A DNA stretch of 64,000 nucleotides from Taudactylus pleione (lineage: Eukaryota > Chordata > Amphibia > Anura > Myobatrachidae), in contig JAUIMM010000566.1 of assembly GCA_031769625.1 (NCBI GenBank), positions 1,245,001-1,309,000 on the forward strand, given 5' to 3'. The notes beneath the pieces were generated by a model. That model ran no database searches. It saw only the letters and a list, made by a program, of their open reading frames with translations, and was not told the DNA's origin. Positions within the stretch are counted from its first letter, which is position 1, and every line of letters starts with the position of its first letter. Shown here in pieces: positions 54,757 to 64,000 of this stretch. The position numbers and the translations under genes were made by a program.

Positions 54757-55040
54757 TGTTCCCTGTTACCTCTCTACTGCACATGTGTAGGTCTCTGGGA
54801 ACATGCTCCCAAACCATGTTCCCCGTTACCTCTCAACTGCACATGCACGGGTCTCTGGGAACATGCAACTGCACCATGTTCTCCGTTACCTCTCTATTGC
54901 ACATGTGCAGGTCTCTGGGAACATGCCCCCACACCATGTTCCCCATTACCTCTCTACTGCACATGCATAGGTCTCTAGGAACATGCCCCCGCACCATGTT
55001 CCCCATTACCTCTGTACTGCGCATGTGCGAATCTCTGTTT
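54757..55040. repeat. 60-bp tandem repeat, about 4.7 units
   Basis: The unit contains CATGTTCCCCGTTACCTCTC, then CTGCACATG and GGTCTCTGGGAACATGC; repeats start at 60-bp steps (GGTCTCTGGGAACATG at 54791, 54851, 54911 and 54971). Open frames on both strands across it are repeat translations. Confidence 0.93.
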
Positions 55041-55079
55041 GGCAGGTGTTTGCTGACGGGGGGACTCCTGAGCACTAAG

Positions 55080-55990
55080 TAAAATTATATAGGCACAGAG
55101 TGTGTAGTGCAGGCCCTTGGAGACGAGCATTACGCCCATGAAGAGTTGTACATATCTAAGCAATGGCACTGACTCTATCTATATGCCTGGTCTGACAGCC
55201 ATCTTCATCATCAGTGCACACTTGCACCAAGGCTATCCCTGGTACAGGAGATCCATCTGAAACAGGTGTACATGTATATCTATGTGCACACACAGCTCTG
55301 AATAGCCTGCTGTTTAGATGACACACCATTGACACATCCTTGTTAAAGTATTACCTACATGGAAATCTCCATTTGCCATCCAGTTAAGCCCAAGTGGAGA
55401 TGCGACTGAATTACTTATGACCCAACATTGCCCGTATTTGTGTGTGAAAGAGTGAAAATGCACAAAGTACATCAAACAACTGATCTGTGTTCAACTCTGC
55501 ATCACCCCCATTATTTTTATTTAAATGTATTAAATCTTTATTTTTGCTAATTACTTTCCTTGAAAGACGAATGCAATTTTCAAAACTGTCATTATTCTCT
55601 CTCTACTTATAGACCATACATTCAGAATTTACAAATACAGCATGGAATGCTATGTGCAGAATATCAATGCAAAGATTTTACTGCTGAAACGTCTGACCTC
55701 AAGGATATGGGCAAATTTAATTTGCCTGAAAATGCACTACAACTTTGTTCATTTCTATTTCCTCCTGTGTGAATTATAACTTTGTAGAACATTAGGAAAT
55801 ACAATACTACTAATAATAACAATAATAATATATTATTAGCATGGCCGCCAGAAGATTTTTCAGGTCCAGATGCTTGGGGGTATATATTTACTAAAAATCG
55901 ATTTTAATAATTTAAAATTGATCAACAGCAATTGTTGTGTGTCTGGGGCTAAATCACACATTTACCAACAGACAATTTTTGATTTGCAAT
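55080..55990. other. Unassigned AT-rich stretch
   Basis: No gene seen; short AAT/TAA runs near 55810-55835. Confidence 0.4.
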
Positions 55991-55999
55991 AAAAAATAG

Positions 56000-56640
56000 C
56001 GCACGTGTAAAGTATGAGTGTTGTGAAACAATACCACAACAACGTCCCTTGTATTGGAAGTTGGTTTCCAAGGGGTGAAGTTCTGTTGTTCAGTCAGTAA
56101 GGGCTTTATTCTTTATAATGCAGTTCTCTTGTGAGCAGTGTCATAAAAACAAGAAAAACATAAAATGGTATAGTACGTCACAACTGAAAAATCAATTCCA
56201 CCCTGGCAACTGTAGAAGCTGGATAATGACTGAAGTACAGAAAATTATCCAGCGCTTATGGAAAAATTTGCAGTAGACGTTCCATACACACAATCTAAAT
56301 AGTAAATAAACGTGTGTAAAGGATTGCAGATTTGTCCTGGGGACAGATTACAGTTTACCACTGGAGGTGATCTTTGCCTACATTATTAGCTCCATCTGGC
56401 TAAAGGAGAATATCCCACTATTTCTGTGTTTGCATTTTTCATATCCATTATAAGGAATTTTTATACCCCTGATGAAGTCCTCACAGATGAAACGCGTAGG
56501 GTAGTGATTTCTTGAGTCAAAGTGTCCAAAGTGAGGAACCTGCTGAATGAGCTCAAGCCCTGTGTGGGTAGCGGCAGGATAAAAATTACCAACTTCCTTT
56601 AGTTTTAATAAAAATTTTGAAATAATGTTTCTATTGAATA
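56000..56640 (+). mobile_element. Penelope-like terminal fragment
   Basis: Positions 56006-56125 match 61500-61620 (ACAACAACGTCCCTTGTATTGG and following). Positions 56340-56640 carry a CCTGATGAAG...GATGAAACGCGTAGG block and a TTAATAAAAATTTTGAAAT 3' end. No RT frame is in this piece. Confidence 0.5.
56468..56501 (+). ncRNA. Hammerhead-ribozyme-like core
   Basis: CTGATGA, a weak stem II, then GAAACGCGT: the two conserved core boxes of hammerhead ribozymes known from Penelope-like element termini. Stem II pairing is poor here, so self-cleavage is doubtful. Confidence 0.4.
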
Positions 56641-57254
56641 TAATGGTGTGCCATTGGGCCACTTGTCAGGGTGTTCTTGGTGAGAGGGTCTATTTTAGAA
56701 TCATGAGGGACTTATTGAACTTTTCCATCATCACCATCGAAAGACATCTAAAGCCATCAGTGGAAAGACAATTTCATCAAGGTCCAGTTTTGAAACTCCT
56801 TATGGACATTTAGTCATCGGCTACATATCTGTATTGAATTATCTCAATAATTAAGGACATTGTGTATTCATTAACCAACATGTGCGCACTCTGTACCCCA
56901 ACTCACAGTGTGATAGATGTCACCAAGATTATAAGGGTTTCTTTACTTTATATAGGAACAGGACAGGCAAGACTGGAACACATACTCTATGTAAAGATAA
57001 CTTTGCTCTTACAAAGTTTTTAACAAAGGCCAGAATGATAAGTTAAAAATAGGAAAAAAAATATTACACTACATCAGTAAAATGGCACAAAAAAGAAAAA
57101 TAGATCAAATAACAAGATATGTTACATACAGTATAAATCCTGGAAAATGGAGACCAGGAGGGAAATGGGAAAATAAACAGAAGTGGCCTCTGGTGGCCAA
57201 AATTCCTTTTGAATGGTGGTAGATATGTCACAAAGAAGATTTCCCCTCTGCAGC

Positions 57255-57713
57255 CAGGGCCGGCTCTAGGGGTGTGCAACCTGTGCGGTCACACAGGGGC
57301 ACCACCCATAGAGGGAACACCCCTCCCCAACATCCCAATTTGAGTGGGACAGTACTGTCCTGCTATTCCACCCGTGGGCTGAAGTGGCCCGTGGGTGGTC
57401 AAGTCAGGAAGATGGGGACCCCCACCACCGCAGCTGTGCGGCGGTACCGGACCCCGGAGACTTTGAATGAATGCTGCGCGCATGCACATGACATCCATTC
57501 AGTGACGAGAAAGGGGCTGGGGGAAGCCCAGCTAGTGAGGCTCCTCCCAGCCTGATGTTATTTGGAGGTGGGCACGCCTCCTAATAACTTCACATAGGGG
57601 GCACTGCTTATGGCAATTAGGGCACGCCCCCATTTTTGGCTTCGTCGAGTGTGAAGATAGGGTGCAGTGAAGAGGGCCTGCACTGGGTGATCCAAGCCCT
57701 GGAGCCAGCCTTG
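57255..57713. mobile_element. hAT MITE (459 bp) in the Penelope 3' region
   Basis: It reads CAGGGCCGGCTCTAGGG...CCCTGGAGCCAGCCTTG with a perfect 8-bp duplication TCTGCAGC (57247-57254 and 57714-57721). Confidence 0.92.
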
Positions 57714-57721
57714 TCTGCAGC

Positions 57722-57775
57722 CAACATGTTTCAATCCTACTGGATCTTTCTCAAGGTATGCAGAGAGCTTAACTG
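57722..57775 (-). ncRNA. Hammerhead-like block of the Penelope element
   Basis: On the minus strand: TTGAGAAA, a GATCC-AGTA-GGATT stem-loop, then GAAACATGTTGG, enclosed by a TGCAGA/TCTGCA outer stem. It follows the CTGANGA...GAAAC order with substitutions in box 1. Its counterpart is at 63186-63245. Confidence 0.4.
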
Positions 57776-58309
57776 GTGCTACTAGTTATACTTCCTTGTA
57801 TATCACCACTGGAAGTAATGTCATGAACATGTTACCTTGTTAAAAGCACTAATGGAACAAAATTCATGTATAATAACCATTCCAAATACATATATCAAAT
57901 ATGTATAAATAAAAAATACAGATAAAAACATTCTTAAAATCATAAACAAGTTCATGATGGCCAGCCCAGAAATGCATGTGCGTTCCACCTGCCAGAATGT
58001 GTTCCAGGGATGCAGAAGTCCCTTGTTATGGGGTAGTTACTACCTGGTTTCTCTATGTTGTGGGTAGAGCATTTGTCATTGGGACAACTCTAACAGGAAG
58101 TGGGAACGCCACATCGGAAATGCACATGCGTTCCTACCCCCAACTGCGTTCCACAAACCCCGGAAAGGGTTTAAAATTATTTCCCAACTGTGTGTCACAG
58201 GCCCAAAATATGTAAATGGACCACATAAATAAATTAATTAACTATATCTAAAATTGGAAATCATTATGTAACATCAAAATAGAAACATAATTATTGAAAT
58301 TATGTAAAC

Positions 58310-60892
58310 CACTTTAACTCAAAATCACTAGTAAGTCCTCCTGGTATTAATGTTTTTAATGAATCAATTAGATTCATCTCAGTTTTTACTAGTCTACTCG
58401 CCATTTCTTTATTTATAATATTACTTTTTAAAGTTTTGAAGCCAAAAAAACCCCCAGAAATGCAAATGAACAATTATGAAATTCCTTTAAATGGACCAGG
58501 GTAGGACATGTGACTCCAGACCTCTTTGATATTTTTTAAGTGTTCACTTAATCTCACTTTCATTGATCTGGAGGTTCTGCCTATATAAAACTTGTTACAC
58601 GTGCAACAAACTGTATGGCATAAATCACATTTTTACTGTTGCAGGTGATAAAGTCTGTGATTTTCGTTATTATTAAAAACATATTCAACTTTATTGTTGC
58701 CTATACCATTAATATTTTTGCAGCTCTGGCTTGTGCCACATCTAAAAAAACCCTGTTGAAACAATATTTGTAGGTTTGAGAAGGCAACATACTGGCCACC
58801 ATTTTGTTGTCATAAAATTGTCTCAGTACTTTTATACTTAACATTAAAATCAGTAATAAAGGCCCATCCAAATTATTCTTTTCACCAGATCTGGTGTTTG
58901 ATTAAAAGAGGTACTTTCTTTCTATGCTACAATCGTATTTGTTGGAATCATAACCGCAAGCTCTGAATTTGTTACACATGTGTGCTGCTTGTGCTTAAAG
59001 TACTTCTTTTTTTGTACAATTTAGTCTCAGACATTTCAATTGGCTGCAGGATGTAGATACTAGCCAGTTATTGTGGTGACAGCTAGTGGCTCCAGAAACA
59101 GAATCTGTAGGTTTTGTAAAGTTCTTAGTATGGATCTGTCCATTCTTAATATAAACAGTAACATCAAAAAAGTTTATCGTTTGAGTATTGATTTCGAAGG
59201 TCAATATTATGTTCCTATGATTACAATTCAGAAACCAACAGAAATCTTCCAGGCTTTTACGGTCACCGTTCCAGATGAAAGAAATATCATCTATATCTCT
59301 AACAAAGGAAACTACGCTCACGCCAAATGAGTTGTTGGTCCAGGTGGTATCAGACTCCAATTTGCCCATAAATAAATTGGCATTACAGAGCAATCCCAGT
59401 GCCCATTGCAGTTCCTGTTTGCTGAATATAGAAATCATCTTTAAAATGGAAAAAAACATTGTGTAAATAAATTGGATACCTTCCAATAAAAAATCTTGAA
59501 GATTTTTTTGAAAAATCTGATGCTTCTAAAGCTACTCTGGTGGCTTCAATCCCCTGATCATAATATAATATATATAATAATATATAGTGATGTGACATCC
59601 GCTGTGACCAGTAGGATGTCATCATTCCATTTGATGCCTTCCAGATGTTGAAGGAAGTCTTTAGTATCCTTCAAGTGGGATTTATTATTTGTTACAATTG
59701 GTTGGAGAAAATAGTATGAATTGAGATAAATTTCCTGAAATAGATCCAACCTCAACATCTCCCTGGCGTATTGTTTAAACTTTTATAGAATTTGGGGAGA
59801 ACATATATAACAGGGGTGGTAGGTTGGTTAAAAATCAGAAACTTAGATTTTTTCTGTTAGTACCTGCTTTTTACTATATCTCTCCACTAATGTCTTAAGT
59901 TTCTCCATCATGGAATTGGTTGGGTCACCTCACTTATAGACCTCAGTATCTTCTGTCTGAAGATTTCATCAAAACAATACCCCCACCCTTATCCATGGGC
60001 TTTATAACAAGATCCTTGTTTTTATTAAGATACTGTAATGTTTATTTTTTTGTGTAAAGATTAGGATATTTTTTACATTTAGAATGGGGACCCAATTTTG
60101 TTATTTCCTCAACTAATGAACTAAAGGTTTCAATAAATGGACCCTTAAGGTGGTGTGAAAAAAATATAGACTAAGGACAGAAGGGGGTATTAATTGATTC
60201 CTGCTGATCTATATTGTCCATAATTTTATTATTTTCAGAGATTTTAACAGTAAGTTTACATACAAACTGCTGTATATCAATAAAGACATAAAAAAAAATT
60301 AAATCCTTAGTGGCAGCAAATTTGAGACCTTTTCTTGCATATGTGTTTGCTTTTTAGAAATATTCAAAGGCTAATGTGTAAATCTTTCTTTTGTAATGTT
60401 TACATCCGATCTTACTCTACTTTTGGTAGGTAAAGTGGGGCGGGACACAGATAGAAGGCTAATTAAATCTTTTTTTTCTCTATTATGTTTTAAAACTTTT
60501 TTAGTGATTAGCAATTTTTCCATTTTTCTAATGGTATATTCTATCTTGTCTTCCATTTCCTTATAACCATGAAATTCTGAGAATGGGGCCATAAGTAATT
60601 TGAGTTCTTCAATCTCAATTTCAAGTTTTTTAAGTTCCCCTCACCTCTCCTTGATAATCATATTCATAAGAAAGAAAGAACAATTGTTAATAATAGAGTC
60701 CCACTCTGTTTTGAAACTTTCACTCGCTGTGGTGAGAGATGTTACCTTATTCATTTTAAGGCCACGAGTAATTGATGGGCTATATATTTTTTCACGGTGG
60801 CCTCTTCCCACCAGATTTTTGTATCCTTCAATAGGATATTCTCTAATTTTCTCATGATATTCTTGATATCCACATTTCCTACCCACAATCAA
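58310..60892 (-). pseudogene. Penelope-type reverse transcriptase and GIY-YIG endonuclease
   Basis: The frame 59625-59383 has the FYIQQTGTAMGT block. The frame 59486-58995 has RDIDDISFIWNGDRKSLEDF (the catalytic DD) followed by ILTFEINTQTINFFDVTVY and TKNFTKPTDS. Further down, CHTVCCTCNKFYIGRTSRSM then KVRLSEHLKN (about 58620-58535) is the zinc-binding linker and GIY-YIG nuclease core. The C-terminus SLKTLIPGGLTSDFE ends near 58318. Several stops and frameshifts separate these blocks. N-terminal frames 60892-60371 are Lys/Glu-rich. The enzyme would nick DNA and prime reverse transcription there. Confidence 0.85.
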
Positions 60893-61012
60893 TAGCAGTA
60901 TTAGAAATAAAAAATTCTATTTTCCCTTAAGGTAAACATGATAAAATGATCAATAAAAACCTTGCTGCCTGATAAGTGGATGACTCTAGTGGGGAAATTA
61001 AGAACAATAACG

Positions 61013-61384
61013 CAGTGGCGTCACCTACCTTGGTGGCACCAGGGAGTATAGCAGTCTGCGTGACAAAGCCGCGCGCTGGTAGAAAAGGGTGCTTGGCGTC
61101 CCGGGTAGGGTGCGTAGCCTCCCGGGTAGGATGCGTGGCTTTGTGGGAATGGGGCGTGGTTTCATGGCCCAAACCCACATTTTAGACACTCCTGGGATTC
61201 TTGAGATGCGGACTGCCTCCGGCGACCAGTCTGTGTGCAGTGCCGGCTGCCTCACTGTGTCAGGATCTGAGTGCTGCATGTAATGCTACAGTGCAGCACC
61301 TGGCACCTGTCACTGTGGCAATTTGGTGTCACCACTTGGCGGGTGACACCCAGGTGCAGCCCGAAACCCCTTGTGACACCACTT
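61013..61384. mobile_element. hAT MITE (372 bp)
   Basis: It starts CAGTGGCGTCACC and ends GTGACACCACTT. The 8-bp flanks CAATAACG (61005-61012) and CAATAATG (61385-61392) match at 7 of 8. It contains CCCGGGTAGG repeats. The terminal style matches the MITE at 6297. Confidence 0.82.
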
Positions 61385-61887
61385 CAATAATGGGATTATA
61401 AATCCATATGTAGGTCCATTAGCAGCTACAACTAAACACAGCCCAGAAAATGTTTCACTATATAGCCAATAAACAAAATAGAATTAAAAGTGACACATGT
61501 AAAGTACGAGCTCCCTGAAACAATATCACAACAACGTCCCTTGTATTGGAATTTGGTTACCAACGGGTGAAGACTTTGTTGTTCAGTCAGTAAGAGCTTT
61601 TTTTCTCCAATGCAAAAGTCAAGATGAGTGTATAATTTATTTATTAAAAACATTATCAGGAGGACTTAATAGTGATTTTGTGTTAAATTGTTTTTTTATA
61701 ATTTCATACATTGCAGACATTTTTTTCTCTCACGTTAGAGTTTGGCTCTTCCTCCTCATTTATTCAGAGTTATGGACTTTATGGACTATCTATTTGGAAT
61801 CTGAATGAACCAAGATTTAATTTATGTAAACATTCAGATTGGTCTCCTTGTTATAAATTACTATAACTGTATATTGTGATTCTATTT

Positions 61888-61892
<5 letters not shown>

Positions 61893-61923
<31 letters not shown>
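61893..61923. repeat. (TA)n microsatellite
   Basis: About 15 uninterrupted TA units, then poly-T and TTA runs. Confidence 0.9.
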
Positions 61924-61932
<9 letters not shown>

Positions 61933-62513
61933 TATTATTATTATTATTTATTTATTTTTTGTCACAATTTATTTTTTGTGAATTATTGTATTTATGTTAC
62001 ATTATTAATGCCAATTTTACATATGTTTAATTTATTTATTTATGCAGCCCATTTACGTATTTTGGGCCTGTGACACATAGTTGGGGGGTCATTTTAACCC
62101 ATTTCCGGGGTTTATGGAACACAATCGGGGTTGGAGCGCATGTGCATTTTCAGCACGCCATTCACATTTCTTGTTAGAGCTTCCCCCATAAAAAACACTT
62201 TCCCCACTACATGGAGAGATAAGGCGGTACCTCCTCCATAACAAAGGACTGAATTCCTGGAATGCATTCTGGCAGGGGGAACGAACGCTCACTTCCTACG
62301 TAGCGTTTGCACTTCCGGTCTGGTGATCATTAACATGTTTATGATTTTAGGAATCTTTTTATCTATGTTCTTATATATACATATTTGATCCATGTATTTG
62401 GAATGTTCAGGATCTGTTTATTATATATGATTTTTGTTCCTTTAGAGTTTTTAACAAGTTGACATGTACTTGACATTACTTTTGGTGGTAATATACCAGG
62501 AAGTACAAATAGT

Positions 62514-63166
62514 CAGGGCCGGCAACAGAAATCATGGGGTCCGGTACACACATTTTTATAGCCCCCCCCCCCACCATACCCGGGTTCCCAGATGTATTTT
62601 CTCTGCAATGGGGAACCTTTGAAGAAGTAGTTCCTCCCTGGGACGGGAGTCGGTATTCAGAGAGAAAGACGCAATAAAATAAAAAAATCGGAAGGATACT
62701 GATCTGAGTAGACCAAGACCCGCATGCCTTACTGTAGCTGGTCTAGGAAGTAAGAACACAAGCCACCTCTCAACTTTTTGCGGGGGCCGGTCACTAGAGT
62801 GTGATGTCAGGCCCCCGGCAATTGCAATGTCAGAGAGGCAAAGGTAAGAAGAGAGGAGGGGAGGAGCCTGGAGGATGGTCAGATCACCTCTTTCTTTGCT
62901 ATGGACCGAGGCAGTGTACTGTACTGACTCAGTCTGACTCATTACATCACTGCTGTCAATGCCGCTGTGGGCACCCTCAATATTGCAGGCACCGGCTGCA
63001 CTGCCGGATGTTCTGTCAGTGATGCAGGGTGCCTGCAGTGCACCCTGCATCACAGCAGCAGAGCAGCCAGCAGTTACACTTGTTTGTCTGTGGGCCCCTT
63101 CAGGGCCTCAAGAATCTCGGAGCCCGGTATGGCTGTGCCCCTAGCCCTTCCCTGTCGCCGAGCCTG
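62514..63166. mobile_element. hAT MITE (653 bp)
   Basis: It reads CAGGGCCGGCAACAG...CCCTGTCGCCGAGCCTG; the 8-bp flanks CAAATAGT (62506-62513) and CAAATAAT (63167-63174) match at 7 of 8. Excision in silico rejoins the Penelope sequence seen at 57790-57830. Confidence 0.88.
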
Positions 63167-63185
63167 CAAATAATAGTCCCAGTTA

Positions 63186-63245
63186 AGCTCTCTGCATTCC
63201 TTTAGAAAGATCCAGTAGGATCAAAACATGTTTGCTGCAGAGGGG
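63186..63245 (+). ncRNA. Hammerhead-like block, plus-strand copy
   Basis: An outer stem CTCTGCA/TGCAGAG encloses TTTAGAAA, a perfect GATCC-AGTA-GGATC stem-loop and AAAACATGTTTG. It is the partner of 57722-57775; core boxes are substituted, so activity is doubtful. Confidence 0.4.
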
Positions 63246-63429
63246 AACTTTTCTTTGTGACATAGCTACAGGTTAAGTCTCCTATAACCAAATATTCCGA
63301 AATACGGAATATTCTGAAATATGGATTTTTTTAAGTCTGACTGAAATAGTGAAACCTTTGCTTTTTGATGGTTCAATGTACACAAACTTTGTTTAAGGCA
63401 CAAAATTATTAAATATATTATATAAAATT

Positions 63430-63950
63430 TAGGGATGAGTGGTTCAGATTCTGTGGAATCATAAACGCTCCAAACAGCGGGGATCCGAGTCCACCCGAGC
63501 CGCGGCTCAGGTGTTCCCGCCTGACTCTGAGCCCACTGCGAGGCCAAACATCGCCCTCCTGACGTCGGATTCTCGCAAGAGTTCGTGTCTACATAAGGCG
63601 CCGAGACCGGGACTCGGCGCCATTTCACTCTGGCTGTGTACAGGGACTCACAAGTGGCTGTGCTGGCAAAGTGATTGTATAAGGGGGCACACTGCACGCT
63701 GATGTATGCTGCGCTATACTCTGCTGATTAAGTGGCTGTGTCCAGAGACTCACAAGTAGCTGTGCTGGTAAAGTGACTGCATAGGGGCCACACTGCATGC
63801 TAATGTATGCTGCCCTATACTCTGCTGATTAAAGTGACTGTGGCCAGACTTACAAGTGCCTGTGCTGGCAAAGTGACTGTGTATAGGGGGCACACTGCAT
63901 GCTGATTTATGCTGTGCTATACTTTGCTGATTAAGTGACTGTATCCAGAG
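63430..63950 (+). mobile_element. hAT element 5' end (family 5) with tandem repeats
   Basis: It starts TAGGGATGAGTGGTTCAG, has a TACATAAG box (63590-63597) and CGCCATTTC (63618-63626), then about three units of about 103 bp (TGCTGATTAAGTG with GTATAGGGG and CACACTGCATGCTGAT). No transposase is reached before the next element starts. Confidence 0.75.
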
Positions 63951-64000
63951 TAGAGATGAGCGGGTACGGTTCCCAGAGAACTGAACCCACCCAAATTTAG
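63951..64000 (+). mobile_element. hAT element 5' end, cut by the window
   Basis: TAGAGATGAGCGGGTACGG matches the left end of the hAT at 36959. It lies within the tandem array of the preceding hAT element, so it is a nested insertion; the rest is outside the window. Confidence 0.7.

Larger units (their letters stand above)
57205..60892 (-). mobile_element. Penelope-like retroelement, degraded
   Basis: The minus strand holds an N-terminal region (60892-60371), Penelope-type RT (59758-58995), a GIY-YIG nuclease (about 58640-58500) and a 3' non-coding region (58300-57205) with a hammerhead-like block. The 3' region is repeated in inverted orientation at 61646-63270. A hAT MITE interrupts it at 57255-57713. 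Confidence 0.85.
61500..63270 (+). mobile_element. Penelope-like 3' region, inverted copy
   Basis: Positions 61646-61686, 62040-62340, 62480-62513 and 63175-63270 are the reverse complement of 58358-58318, 58230-57945, about 57830-57790 and about 57780-57205 in order. It begins with coding for the Penelope C-terminus in plus orientation. A (TA)n run (61894-61922) and a hAT MITE (62514-63166) lie inside. Confidence 0.8.

Overview
The window looks like repeat-dominated intergenic DNA from a large vertebrate genome, most likely an amphibian (probably a frog or toad). That assignment rests on the mix of elements present: DIRS and Ngaro-like tyrosine-recombinase retrotransposons, Penelope-like elements, a chromodomain Ty3/Gypsy element, an L2-type LINE, Tc1/mariner elements, several hAT families and many PIF/Harbinger-type and hAT-type MITEs. 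I found no host protein-coding gene, no tRNA or rRNA and no CRISPR array. Nearly every long open frame belongs to a transposable element or is a translation of a tandem repeat.

Layout. 0-1.4 kb: minus-strand Ngaro-like reverse transcriptase fragment. 3.1-13.7 kb: two related hAT elements in opposite orientation, 6 bp apart apart from their target-site duplications (TSDs). 13.8-14.1 kb: Tc1/mariner end. 14.6-25.9 kb: a decayed minus-strand hAT element interrupted by a DIRS element (itself carrying a MITE), a 0.6-kb MITE and a 1.4-kb hairpin-rich element. 26-27.9 kb: 5'-truncated L2 LINE with a Harbinger-type MITE. 29.5-30.9 kb: MITEs. 31.8-33.3 kb: solo LTR with an internal 49-bp minisatellite. 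33.3-34.1 kb: Penelope-like remnant. 34.1-36.9 kb: hairpin-rich element and Ngaro-like recombinase remnant. 37.0-42.4 kb: third hAT family with clean TSDs. 42.5-46.5 kb: a pile of MITEs, some nested. 47.4-54.7 kb: Tc1 remnant broken by a hairpin MITE and by a nearly intact 5.8-kb Gypsy chromovirus. 56-63.3 kb: Penelope-like element with inverted flanking copies, broken by three hAT MITEs. 63.4-64 kb: two more hAT 5' ends.

The most striking signal is a set of short non-autonomous elements whose interiors are almost entirely strings of back-to-back palindromes. Three copies of one family (4.7-5.2, 18.2-18.7 and 47.9-48.4 kb) sit inside three different element types, two with perfect 3-bp TSDs. 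The same architecture recurs in sequence-unrelated elements at 23.4-24.7, 34.1-34.4 and 44.7-45.7 kb. A second theme is that the diverged hAT families share one 5' plan: a TATA-like box, then a CGCCATTT (YY1-like) site about 13-20 bp downstream, then tandem arrays of 100-160 bp units, in two families with one E-box per unit. Their transposase genes also share a conserved internal inverted repeat of about 30 nt.

Almost all boundaries with TSDs were read directly from the sequence. Family names are from remembered protein motifs and terminal signatures, not from a database search.
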